Source: JAKPBU01 sp964425695 (lineage in GTDB: Bacteria; Pseudomonadota; Gammaproteobacteria; Xanthomonadales; Xanthomonadaceae). From it: DNA of 64,000 nucleotides. The position numbers were made by a program, and so were the translations under genes. Below are positions 6,787 through 14,192 of the stretch, piece by piece. Position 1 is the first letter of the stretch; each line of letters begins with the position of its first letter. The stretch spans positions 1 through 64,000 of the forward strand of contig CAYRNF010000004.1 in assembly GCA_964425695.1 (NCBI GenBank), read 5' to 3'. The notes beneath the pieces were generated by a model. The model saw nothing but the letters and a program-made list of their open reading frames with translations, searched no databases and was not told the DNA's origin.

Positions 6787-9700
6787 CGCTGCGTCTCCGT
6801 GTTGCGCCTGCGCAGGTCTGCGCCGTAACGCAGCGGGCGTTCGCTGGCCTCGCCGAACGCCAGCGTTGCGAACTGCGGCTCGCTGTCGGTGCGCGGGGGC
6901 TGCGCCGCGTCCGGCGGGCATTTCCCGATCCGCACGCGCAGGTCGAACCACGCGGCCTGGCCGGTGACCGGATCGGCGTTGGCGTAGTCGCCGCGCGGGG
7001 TGATGTCGGAAATCAGGTGGTTGAGCAGGAAGCCCTGCGCGCCTTCCGGCGCGTCCTTGGCCAGCTTCCACGCGCCGCGGCGCTTGCCGATGGCGTTCCA
7101 CGTCCACACCGTGTCGGGCTGCACGTTGCCCGCACACTTGGCCTGCACCGTGATCGTGCCGTGGTGCGAGGTCACGTGGATCCAGTCCTCGTCCGCGATG
7201 CCGTACTTCGCGGCCGTGTCCGGATGCAGGTACAGCCAGTTGCGCGTCGCGATCTGCCGCAGCCACGCGTTCTGGCTGCCCCATGCGTGGTACATGAACA
7301 TCGGACGCTGCGTGATGGCGTGCAGGGGAAACTCGTCGTCCGCGTTGTCGCTTCCCGTCTGCGAAAGGCCGCTGTTCTTCCCCCTTCCCAGAAGGGGGAC
7401 CGAGGGGGATTTGCTTTCACCGTTGGCTGCGTTCAATCCCCCCTGCCCCCCTTTTTCAAAGGGGGGAGGCGCCGCGGCGCTCTGAGCGCCTTCGAATGGT
7501 TCGTACCAGATCGGCAGCGGATCGAAGTAGGTTTCGACCCGTTCGCGATGCTGCTCAGGCGGCAGGTGCGCGCCGTGGCCCTGCGCGGCCAGTCGGAACT
7601 TCTGCAGGGTTTCGGAGTACAGCTGCAGCACGATCGGCGCGGTGGAGCCGACGAAGCCGAACCCCTGCGCCCACTGCAGGTAGTCGCGGTTGGCCATCTT
7701 GAAGTAGCGCCCGGCCTCCGGCACCGGCGCATGCCAGAACCCGCCGTGTTCGATGTAGCGCTGCAACTGCTCCGGATTCGGCGCGCCCTTGCCTTCGGCG
7801 CTGCCGTCCGCGCCGCGCCAGCCGGCCAGTAGGCCGACACCCGGCGCGCGCTCGTGGCGGGTGATGTAGTCCGCGTAATCGCGGTACTTCGGCGCGCCGT
7901 CTTCCTCGACCATGCCCGGCAGGCCCAGCCGCGCGCCCAGCTCGAGCAGCACCGACTGGAAGCCGCGCACGTCGCGCGGGCGGCCCTGGGCGTCGCGCTG
8001 CGTGGCCGGGTCGAACACCGGATAGCGGATGGCATCGCTGGCGCCGTCGGCATCGGAAATGGGCCGGTCCAGCAGGCTGATCGCGTCGAAGCGCTCCAGG
8101 TACGTGGTGTCCGGCAGCACCAGGTCGGCGTAGGCCACCATCTCGGAGGCGTACGCATCGGAATAGATGATGCGCGGGATGCGGTATTCGCCATCCTGGT
8201 CGCGGTCGGTGAGCCAGTGCATGGTCTGGCGCGTGTTCATGGCCGAGTTCCAGCTCATGTTGGCCATGAACATCAGCAGCGTGTCGATGCGGTAAGGATC
8301 GCCCGCGTGCGCGTTGCGGATCACCGTGTGCAGCATCCCGTGCGCGGACAGCGGATAGGCCCACGAGAACGCATGGTCGATGCGCCGCGGCTGTCCGTCG
8401 CCGTCCACCACCAGGTCTTCCGGCCCGTGCACGAAGCCCAGCGGCGGCGCGTCCAGCGAGCCGTCGTCGCGCCGGGTCTTGCCGGGACGGTTGGGCGGTG
8501 GGATCGGCTTGGGGAACGGCGGCTGGAAGCGGAAGCTGCCCGGCGCGTCCACCGCGCCCAGCAGCAGTTGCAGCAGGTGCAGCGCGCGGCAGGTGTGGAA
8601 GCCGTTGCTGTGCGCGCTGATGCCACGCATGGCGTGCATCGCCACCGGGCGGCCGATCATTTCTGCATGCTGCCGACCCCACGCGTCCGTCCAGGCGATC
8701 GGCAGGGTCAGGTTGGATTCGAACGCCGCCTCGGCCAGCTCGCGCGCGATGCGGCGGATGGTGTCGGCAGGAATGCCGCAGCGTTCGGCGACGGCATCGG
8801 GTGCGTACTGCGGGTCGAGATAGCGTTCGACGATGAGCTGGAACACGGGCACGGCGGTACGCCCATCGGGCAGCGTGTACTCGCCGACCACCGCCGGGTT
8901 GATGTCGATGGCGTCGGCGCGGGCGAAGGCGCCCGCAGGCGATGCTCCTGCTCCCTCCCTTTCGCCAAAGGCGAAGGGGAGGGCGGGGGTGGGGTGCGTC
9001 TCGCCTTGCGGTGTGGAACGCGGAAGATCGAAGGACACCCTCTCCCGGCCTCCCCCTTCGCTGCGCGAAAGGGGAGGAGACAGGCTCCAGCACAACGGGT
9101 TGCCTGACTCGTCCCGCGCAAACAAGCCATCTTCCGCACCGCCCGGATCGCGCACCACCAGCCAGTGCGCGTTGGCGTAGCGCACCAGGTAGTCCAGGTC
9201 GATGCGGTCCATGCGCAGCAGTTCGTGGATCAGCGCGAAGGCGAACAGGCCGTCGGTGCCGGGGCGGATGCCGATCCACTCGTCGGCGATGGCGCCGTAG
9301 CCGGTGCGCACCGGATTGACCGCCACCACTTTCGCGCCGCGCGCCTTCAGCCTGCCCAAGCCCAGCTTGATCGGATTGGAGTCGTGGTCCTCGGCCACGC
9401 CCCACAGCATCAGGTAGCGCGTGTGCTCCCAGTCCGGCTCGCCGAACTCCCAGAAGCTGCCGCCCACGCTGTACAGCCCGCCCGCGGCCATGTTCACCGA
9501 GCAGAAGCCGCCGTGCGCGGCGTAGTTGACGGTGCCGAACTGCTGCGCCCACCAGCCGGTCAGGGCCTGCGACTGGTCGCGGCCGGTGAAGAACGCCAGT
9601 TCGTCGGGGTTGCGGGCGCGGATCGGCGCCAGCCAGGAGGTGGCGAGCTGCAGCGCCTGCTCCCATTCGATCTCGCGGAACTCGCCGCTGCCGCGTTCGC

Positions 9701-9953
9701 CGGTGCGCAGCAGCGGCTTGGACAGGCGCGCCGGCGAGTTGTGCTGCATGATCCCGGCCGCGCCCTTGGCGCACAGCACGCCCTTGTTGACCGGGTGCGC
9801 GGCGTTGCCCTGGATGTAGCGGATCTGGCCGTCGGCGATCCACACCTTGATGCCGCAGCGGCACGCGCACATGTAGCACGTGGTCGCCTTGACCTCGTCG
9901 CCGGGCGAGGGCGACAGATCCAGTTGCGGTTCCTGCGGAGGCGGTGCGCGCAT
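6783..9953 (-). CDS. Molybdopterin oxidoreductase catalytic subunit (SoeA-like) with two in-frame repeat insertions
   Basis: 1056-residue molybdopterin-guanine-dinucleotide enzyme of the DMSO reductase family. The N-terminal [4Fe-4S] motif is Cys26, Cys29, Cys33 and Cys61 (TTCYMCACRCG ... GVLCAKG). There is no twin-arginine signal, so it stays in the cytoplasm as known for SoeA sulfite dehydrogenase, which its opening 60 residues resemble. Later blocks such as 'AWTDAWGRQHAEMIG', 'MFMANMSWNSAMN' and 'DLVLPDTTYLERFD' are typical. Two low-complexity stretches, residues about 290-341 and about 828-860, are encoded by palindromic repeat elements (8951-9083 and 7376-7470) that have entered the gene in frame. 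The start at 9953 is preferred over 9962 because a TACAAT box overlaps the latter. Function as sulfite dehydrogenase is an inference. Confidence 0.9.
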   Translation of the reverse strand: MRAPPPQEPQLDLSPSPGDEVKATTCYMCACRCGIKVWIADGQIRYIQGNAAHPVNKGVLCAKGAAGIMQHNSPARLSKPLLRTGERGSGEFREIEWEQALQLATSWLAPIRARNPDELAFFTGRDQSQALTGWWAQQFGTVNYAAHGGFCSVNMAAGGLYSVGGSFWEFGEPDWEHTRYLMLWGVAEDHDSNPIKLGLGRLKARGAKVVAVNPVRTGYGAIADEWIGIRPGTDGLFAFALIHELLRMDRIDLDYLVRYANAHWLVVRDPGGAEDGLFARDESGNPLCWSLSPPLSRSEGGGRERVSFDLPRSTPQGETHPTPALPFAFGEREGAGASPAGAFARADAIDINPAVVGEYTLPDGRTAVPVFQLIVERYLDPQYAPDAVAERCGIPADTIRRIARELAEAAFESNLTLPIAWTDAWGRQHAEMIGRPVAMHAMRGISAHSNGFHTCRALHLLQLLLGAVDAPGSFRFQPPFPKPIPPPNRPGKTRRDDGSLDAPPLGFVHGPEDLVVDGDGQPRRIDHAFSWAYPLSAHGMLHTVIRNAHAGDPYRIDTLLMFMANMSWNSAMNTRQTMHWLTDRDQDGEYRIPRIIYSDAYASEMVAYADLVLPDTTYLERFDAISLLDRPISDADGASDAIRYPVFDPATQRDAQGRPRDVRGFQSVLLELGARLGLPGMVEEDGAPKYRDYADYITRHERAPGVGLLAGWRGADGSAEGKGAPNPEQLQRYIEHGGFWHAPVPEAGRYFKMANRDYLQWAQGFGFVGSTAPIVLQLYSETLQKFRLAAQGHGAHLPPEQHRERVETYFDPLPIWYEPFEGAQSAAAPPPFEKGGQGGLNAANGESKSPSVPLLGRGKNSGLSQTGSDNADDEFPLHAITQRPMFMYHAWGSQNAWLRQIATRNWLYLHPDTAAKYGIADEDWIHVTSHHGTITVQAKCAGNVQPDTVWTWNAIGKRRGAWKLAKDAPEGAQGFLLNHLISDITPRGDYANADPVTGQAAWFDLRVRIGKCPPDAAQPPRTDSEPQFATLAFGEASERPLRYGADLRRRNTETQR
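7376..7470. repeat. REPIN-like inverted repeat pair inside the molybdopterin gene (family 2)
   Basis: Two G/C-run palindromes face each other: CCCCCTTCCCAGAAGGGGG at 7380-7398, and 7446-7466, whose arms are CCCCCC and GGGGGG around TTTTTCAAA. Each is followed inward by a conserved tail, GAGGGGGATT (7402-7411) and its inverse AATCCCCCC (7435-7443). This two-REP arrangement is that of a REPIN/BIME. It is translated in the minus frame as 'APPPFEKGGQGGL...SPSVPLLGRGK' without a stop. Confidence 0.8.
8951..9083. repeat. REPIN-like inverted repeat pair inside the molybdopterin gene (family 1)
   Basis: The palindrome at 8951-8983 (core CCCTTTCGCCAAAGGCGAAG) faces another at 9050-9079 (CTCCCCCTTCGC ... 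GCGAAAGGGGAGGAG). Inward tails GGCGGGGGTGGGGTG and CACCCTCTCCCGGCC are inverses of each other. About 156 bp (8931-9086, 52 codons) interrupts the conserved protein between 'GNPLCW' and 'AFARADAIDINP', and the frame stays open. Confidence 0.8.
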
Positions 9954-9960
9954 GCGGCGC

Positions 9961-9966
9961 ATTGTA
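9961..9966 (-). promoter_or_regulatory. Candidate -10 box (TACAAT) for the oxidoreductase operon
   Basis: On the minus strand TACAAT (9966-9961) ends 7 nt before the ATG at 9953, consistent with a leaderless operon message. The upstream ATG at 9962 would lie inside this box and so is unlikely to be the start. No strong -35 is visible. Confidence 0.45.
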
Positions 9967-10156
9967 GGGCGGGCCCACTTGGGCCATCACGGTGCGCCGC
10001 GTGACCCCGCTTCGCGCAAGGGCGCAGCGGGTACGCGACCCGTTGGTCCTTGTGCACGCACGCCGCGTTCCGGCCGTGCGCGACGCGCCACGCTGTCGAC
10101 GCGCGCGGACCCGCGCCCGGCCGTGCATCGGGCGCGCAGCAGGCGCGCAGCAGGCG

Positions 10157-10840
10157 TCATGGCGGATCGATGCGGATGCCCGGGTCGTCGAAGCGCGAGT
10201 AACGCACGGTCACCGTGGTGGGCGCGCCGTTGTCGTCCTCGGATCGCACGCGCATCTGCACGGGCAGGTCGTCGCCGTCGATCCACAGCGTGACTTCGCC
10301 CGGCTCCGGCCGGGTGTGGCGGGTCAGGAACTTGCGGGTCGGCTGTCCGTCCAGGTCTTCCCGGCCCAGTGGCTCCACGGCCAGGTCCGCCTTCGCCGCC
10401 TCGAAGTTGGCCGGGTCGCGCCACTTCTGCGACGTGCCCGGAGGCGCCGGCACCTGCACGGTGCGGCCACGCATGGTCATCCACATCCGGTCCCCGATCA
10501 CGGTCTGCGTGCCCACGTCCTGCAGCTGCATGCGGAAGCGGTCGGGCGCGACGAACTCGAACTCGTTGACCAGCGTGCCGCGCGCGCTCTCCATGGTCAT
10601 GCGTGCGTGGTAGGCACGCGCCCGGCGGAACTTGTCCATGGCGGCCATCACCTCGTCGCGGGCGCTGCGCGCCCGTACCGGGGCCGGTTCGGCTGCGCGG
10701 TTGCCTGTCGCGGGTGCCGCGACCCGGGGCGTGGCGGTGGCGGCCGTGGCAGGGGCCGGATCGCCGGGCGTGCCGGGCTTGCAGGCCGCGATGGCCAGGA
10801 TCGATACCAGGACGAGGCTCCCGGCTTGGGTCGGACGCAT
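10157..10840 (-). CDS. LolA-fold-like outer-membrane or periplasmic lipoprotein
   Basis: 227-residue predicted lipoprotein. The N-terminal segment 'SLVLVSILAIAACKPG' ends in a lipobox with Cys20. It is followed by an alanine/proline linker of about 40 residues and a domain resembling the LolA/outer-membrane-lipoprotein-sorting fold: 'MTMESARGTLVNEFEFVAPDRF', 'GDRMWMTMRGRTVQVP', 'LWIDGDDLPVQMRV'. Such domains bind lipids or lipoprotein acyl chains, but the exact role is not known. It begins at the ATG 10840-10838 with GGAG about 8 nt upstream. It is divergent from the WYL regulator gene, separated by 97 bp that also contain the regulator's candidate promoter. Confidence 0.75.
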   Translation of the reverse strand: MRPTQAGSLVLVSILAIAACKPGTPGDPAPATAATATPRVAAPATGNRAAEPAPVRARSARDEVMAAMDKFRRARAYHARMTMESARGTLVNEFEFVAPDRFRMQLQDVGTQTVIGDRMWMTMRGRTVQVPAPPGTSQKWRDPANFEAAKADLAVEPLGREDLDGQPTRKFLTRHTRPEPGEVTLWIDGDDLPVQMRVRSEDDNGAPTTVTVRYSRFDDPGIRIDPP

Positions 10841-10925
10841 GGCGCAACTCCACGGACGCGCGCAGCCGGAAGGGCCGCGCCTGCCCTGCACAACGCGCAA
10901 ACCCGTCCTCCACCGGCCGCGGCGG

Positions 10926-10931
10926 CATAAT
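10926..10931 (+). promoter_or_regulatory. Candidate -10 box (CATAAT) for the WYL regulator
   Basis: CATAAT ends exactly 7 nt before the ATG at 10938, which would place transcription initiation on the start codon. The -35 region is not recognisable. Confidence 0.5.
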
Positions 10932-10937
10932 CCGCCC

Positions 10938-11906
10938 ATGGACCGCTACGAACGCATCAACGCGCTGCACCGCACGCTGAAGGCGGCGCGCTATCCCATC
11001 ACGGTGCCGCGCCTGCAGGAAGCGCTGGGCTGCTCGCGCGCCACCGTCTACCGGGACCTGGCCTTCCTGCGCGATGCGCTGATGGCGCCGGTAGTGGGCG
11101 ACGGCGAAGCCGGCTTCCGCTACGACCAGAAGGAAGGCGACCGCTTCGAGCTGCCCGGCCTGTGGCTGAGTTCGGAGGAGCTGCACGCGCTGCTGGCTTC
11201 ACAGCAGCTGCTGGCGCGCACCGGCGGTGGCGTGCTGTCCAGCGCGCTGGCCCCGTTCCAGCAGCGCGTGGAAGCCCTGCTGGCCGAGCAGGCCGGCGGC
11301 AAGCGCTGGCCGATGGAGCGCGTGCGCGTGGTGCCGCACCGCACCCGCAAGCTCGACGAGCACGCCTTCCGCGCCGTGGCCAGCGCGGTGCTGGGCCGCA
11401 AGCAACTGAGCTTCGACTACCGCGCCCGCTCCACCGACGAAAAGACCAAGCGCACCGTGTCGCCGCAGCGCATCACCCACTATCGCGACAACTGGTACCT
11501 GGACGCCTGGGACCACGAGCGCGACGCGCTGCGCAGCTTCTCGGTGGACCGCATCGCCGGTGCGCGCGTGCTCGACGCGGTGGCGCGCGACATCGAGGAA
11601 GAGGCGCTCAAGCAGCACCTGGCCGGCAGCTACGGGATCTTCTCCGGCGAGCCCAAGGGCTGGGCCACCATCGTCTTCAGCCCCAAGGCCGCGCGCTGGG
11701 TCGCCGACGAGCACTGGCACTCGCAGCAGCAGGGCCGGATGCTGCCCGACGGGCGCTACGAGCTGAAGGTGCCGTACAGCGCGCCGCGCGAGCTGCTGAT
11801 GGACGTGCTGCACTACGGCAGCGACGCGGAGATCGTCGAACCCGCCAGCTTGCGCGAACAGGCCAAGTCGCTGCTGGCGCTGGCGCTGTCGAACTACGAC
11901 CGGTGA
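10938..11906 (+). CDS. YafY-family HTH/WYL-domain transcriptional regulator
   Basis: 322-residue transcription factor. An N-terminal winged helix of the DeoR/HTH_11 type (residues 1-60, with 'LQEALGCSRATVYRDLAFLRD') binds DNA. A central WYL domain (about 140-215, 'ITHYRDNWYLDAWDHERDALRSF') is a presumed ligand sensor for nucleotides or nucleic acids. The WCX-type C-terminal extension ('GWATIVFSPKAARWVADEHW' through the end) completes the family architecture. Proteins of this family control DNA-damage, phage-defence or metabolic genes; no target is evident here beyond the divergent lipoprotein gene. Its start codon is preceded by CATAAT at the spacing expected of a leaderless transcript. Confidence 0.9.
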   Translation: MDRYERINALHRTLKAARYPITVPRLQEALGCSRATVYRDLAFLRDALMAPVVGDGEAGFRYDQKEGDRFELPGLWLSSEELHALLASQQLLARTGGGVLSSALAPFQQRVEALLAEQAGGKRWPMERVRVVPHRTRKLDEHAFRAVASAVLGRKQLSFDYRARSTDEKTKRTVSPQRITHYRDNWYLDAWDHERDALRSFSVDRIAGARVLDAVARDIEEEALKQHLAGSYGIFSGEPKGWATIVFSPKAARWVADEHWHSQQQGRMLPDGRYELKVPYSAPRELLMDVLHYGSDAEIVEPASLREQAKSLLALALSNYDR

Positions 11907-11935
11907 GGGTGCGTGCGCGGTCGTGCGGCGCTGTG

Positions 11936-12015
11936 GCAGGAGCGGCTTCAGCCGCGGGCCTTGTGCGCATGAACCGCTTTTCGACGCGCAAGCTCGCGGC
12001 TGAAGCCGCGCCTGC
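11936..12015. repeat. Inverted pair of 'aggagcggctt.agccgcg' repeats
   Basis: GCAGGAGCGGCTTCAGCCGC (from 11936) is faced by the inverse copy CTCGCGGCTGAAGCCGCGCC (near 11992-12012). It lies between the WYL regulator and the patatin gene and is one of five members of this family seen in the window. Confidence 0.75.
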
Positions 12016-12054
12016 GTCTGCCGCTGCGAACATTCGCGCGATGGTGCCCCGCTG

Positions 12055-12981
12055 ATGCCCGCCGACCCACCGAAGATCGCTTCAGGCGAAAAAGTCGCAC
12101 TCGCCCTGGGCGCCGGCGGCGCGCGCGGCCTGGCGCAGATCGGGGTGATCGAGGCGCTGGAAGCGCGCGGCCTGCGCATCCACGCGGTGGCCGGATCGTC
12201 CAGCGGCGCGCTGGTGGGCGGCATCTTCGCGGCAGGGCGCCTGCACGAGTTCCGCGCACGGCTGGAAGAGATGAGCCGGGCGGACTTCCTGCGCCTGCTC
12301 GCCGACCCGGCACTGGGCGGCGGCGGCCTGTTCCGCGGCCATCGCCTGGTGGAAGCGATGCGCGAGATCGTCGGCGATCCGCACATCGAATCGCTGCCGG
12401 TCGCGTTCGTGGCGGTGGCGGTGGACCTGGTGCGCCAGCGCGAGGTCTGGCTGCGCAGTGGCCCGTTGTGGACCGCGATCCGCGCGTCGTTCGCCATCCC
12501 CGGCCTGTTCACTCCCGCCGAGGTGCACGGACGCGAACTGGTGGACGGCGGCCTGCTGGCGCCGTTGCCGATCGCGGCCACGCGCCTGTCCGATGCGCAC
12601 CGGCTGATCGCGGTGGACATGCACGGCTGGCCGCAGCGGCCGGCGGGCACGCCGCCTTCCGGCGGCGAAACCGCGGCCCCGGGCGAGACGCGCAGCCGCC
12701 TGTCGCGCTGGGTCGAGCGCCAGTTCGACGAGCGCCTGCGCGACGCCGGTGGGTCCGCGTCCGGCGACGACCAGGACATCGGCCTGTCGGAAATCATGGC
12801 GCGCTCGCTGGACACCATGCAGGCGCAGATCGCGCGCGTGCAGCTGGCGCTGGACCCGCCGGAACTGGTGATCCGGATCCCGCGCGACGCCTGCCTGTTC
12901 TACGAGTTCTGGCGCGCCAGGGAACTCATCGCCCTGGGCCGCGCCGAAGCCGACAAGGCGCTGGACGCCGCCGGATACTGA
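12055..12981 (+). CDS. Patatin-like phospholipase (RssA family)
   Basis: 308-residue patatin-fold lipid acyl hydrolase. The glycine-rich oxyanion loop GAGGARGLAQIG is at 19-30. The nucleophile is Ser49 in GSSSG, and the catalytic Asp164 is in VDGGLL, giving the Ser-Asp dyad. There is no signal peptide, so it is expected to be cytoplasmic or peripherally membrane-bound, like RssA/NTE-type proteins. A low-complexity glycine/alanine segment around residue 205 separates the hydrolase core from a C-terminal helical region. It begins at ATG 12055 immediately after a palindromic repeat pair and is followed by another, so it is probably transcribed alone. Confidence 0.9.
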   Translation: MPADPPKIASGEKVALALGAGGARGLAQIGVIEALEARGLRIHAVAGSSSGALVGGIFAAGRLHEFRARLEEMSRADFLRLLADPALGGGGLFRGHRLVEAMREIVGDPHIESLPVAFVAVAVDLVRQREVWLRSGPLWTAIRASFAIPGLFTPAEVHGRELVDGGLLAPLPIAATRLSDAHRLIAVDMHGWPQRPAGTPPSGGETAAPGETRSRLSRWVERQFDERLRDAGGSASGDDQDIGLSEIMARSLDTMQAQIARVQLALDPPELVIRIPRDACLFYEFWRARELIALGRAEADKALDAAGY

Positions 12982-12986
12982 GCGGC

Positions 12987-13069
12987 TGCAGGAGCGGCTT
13001 CGGCCGCGAGATCCCAATCGGTCTTGTGGAACGACGCCACAGGCTCGCGGCCGGCGCCGCGCCTGCGAC
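12987..13069. repeat. Inverted pair of 'aggagcggcttcggccgcg' repeats
   Basis: CAGGAGCGGCTTCGGCCGCG near 12989-13008 is answered by CTCGCGGCCGGCGCCGCGCC near 13044-13063 in inverse orientation. It lies between the convergent patatin and lipocalin genes and may act as a transcript-end structure. Confidence 0.75.
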
Positions 13070-13074
13070 GGGCG

Positions 13075-13647
13075 CTACTCGCTCTTGGGCACGTCGTAGC
13101 CGCGCATGCCCACCTCGGCGGCGGTGTGCGGCACGCGCCACACCTTGTCGGTATCCACGCCATGCGCCTGCAGGCGCTTGCGCAGCGCCAGGTACTGGGC
13201 TTCGTCCATGGTCGGCTTGCGCGAGAAGATCCAAGCCAGTTCCCGCCCGGGCGAATCCAGCAGCGCCCACGAACCGTCCGGGGCGATCTCCAGGATGCGC
13301 TGCCGCGTGGGCAGGATCTTGAAGAAGCGCATGCGCCATTCGCGGTTGCCGGTGCCGGGCAGCACGCTGGCCACGATGTCCAGCACCTTCTCCGATTCCT
13401 GCGGGCCGGTCCGCCACACGTAGTGCACGTCGATGCCGCCGTCCGGACGCAGCGTGTAGACATCGCGGCTGGCCATGTGGCCGCGTTCGAGCGCATTCGG
13501 GATCCGCGCCATCACGTACCAGGTGCCCATGAACGCGGGCAGGTCCACGTAGGGCAGCGGCTCGGGGTGGCGCTGCGGGGTGCTGCCGCAGGCGGACAGC
13601 GCGCCGCACACCAGCAGCAGGAGCAGCGATACGAAGCGTGTTGGCAT
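13075..13647 (-). CDS. blc: Bacterial lipocalin lipoprotein (Blc family)
   Basis: 190-residue outer-membrane lipoprotein. The signal 'FVSLLLLLVCGALSACGS' has a lipobox with Cys20. The lipocalin hallmarks follow: 'VDLPAFMGTWYVMARIPN' (G-x-W motif) near residue 36, and the strand 'GGIDVHYVWRTGP'. Blc-type proteins bind fatty acids or lysophospholipids and are often stress-induced. The length agrees with the family. Its ATG (13647-13645) has AGGGGA about 12 nt upstream. It is divergent from the small membrane protein at 13757. Confidence 0.9.
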   Translation of the reverse strand: MPTRFVSLLLLLVCGALSACGSTPQRHPEPLPYVDLPAFMGTWYVMARIPNALERGHMASRDVYTLRPDGGIDVHYVWRTGPQESEKVLDIVASVLPGTGNREWRMRFFKILPTRQRILEIAPDGSWALLDSPGRELAWIFSRKPTMDEAQYLALRKRLQAHGVDTDKVWRVPHTAAEVGMRGYDVPKSE

Positions 13648-13756
13648 GGTGCTGCGGTTCCCCTGACGCGTGATTGGCGGCGCACAGGGTACGTCGCAGG
13701 CCGTGAGATGCGTTTGCATGAGCCTGAACGGGTCGACCTCGCCAGGGAATTCCGCC

Positions 13757-14089
13757 ATGTCCGCGTTCGCCTTCGCTCCGCCCCGCACCCCCTGTTCCAC
13801 CGCGCACCTGCCCGACCGGAGGCTGCGCATCGCGCTGTGGCGCGCGCTGTGGCTGGGCGCATTCGCGGTGATCGCGCTGCCGGCCGCGCGCGGCCACAGC
13901 GCATGGCTGGGCTGGCTGCCGCTGTGGCTGGTGGGCATGCCCGCCTGCGCGCTGTGGGCCCTGCACCGTTTCCGCCTGCCGCGCCTGCCGCTGCCGGCCC
14001 GCGCGACGCGCACCGGGCGCCGCCGGCGCGGCGCGCAGGCCAGGCGCCGCCACGCGCGCCCGGCCCGGCCGCGGGTGCGCGCTGCATAG
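13757..14089 (+). CDS. Small membrane protein of unknown function
   Basis: 110-residue predicted protein with one or two hydrophobic segments ('LWRALWLGAFAVIALPAA' near 28-45 and 'LGWLPLWLVGMPACALWAL' near 51-69) and a very arginine/alanine-rich C-terminal tail of about 35 residues. The ATG at 13757 is preceded by AGGGAA at about 8 nt. The frame stays open further upstream but that part is not protein-like. I do not recognise the family. The basic tail facing the cytoplasm would fit a small inner-membrane protein; the reading frame could also be over-called in this GC-rich sequence. Confidence 0.5.
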   Translation: MSAFAFAPPRTPCSTAHLPDRRLRIALWRALWLGAFAVIALPAARGHSAWLGWLPLWLVGMPACALWALHRFRLPRLPLPARATRTGRRRRGAQARRRHARPARPRVRAA

Positions 14090-14192
14090 CCATCGCAGCG
14101 CGGAGGCGCGGCTCCGGCGCATGACCTTGCGCACGCCGCAGCGCTGCGGACCGTGTGCTAGCGTCGCCGCTTTGCCTCCGGAGCGCCCATCC

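Noticed and set aside
8931..9086. Gene disruption or pseudogene call for the molybdopterin subunit
   Set aside because: Both inserted elements keep the frame, and all conserved blocks before, between and after them are present.
7555..10128. 857-codon minus-strand frame overlapping the molybdopterin gene
   Set aside because: The alternative frame carries the cluster motifs, cofactor blocks and operon overlaps; this one is arginine/alanine-rich shadow sequence.
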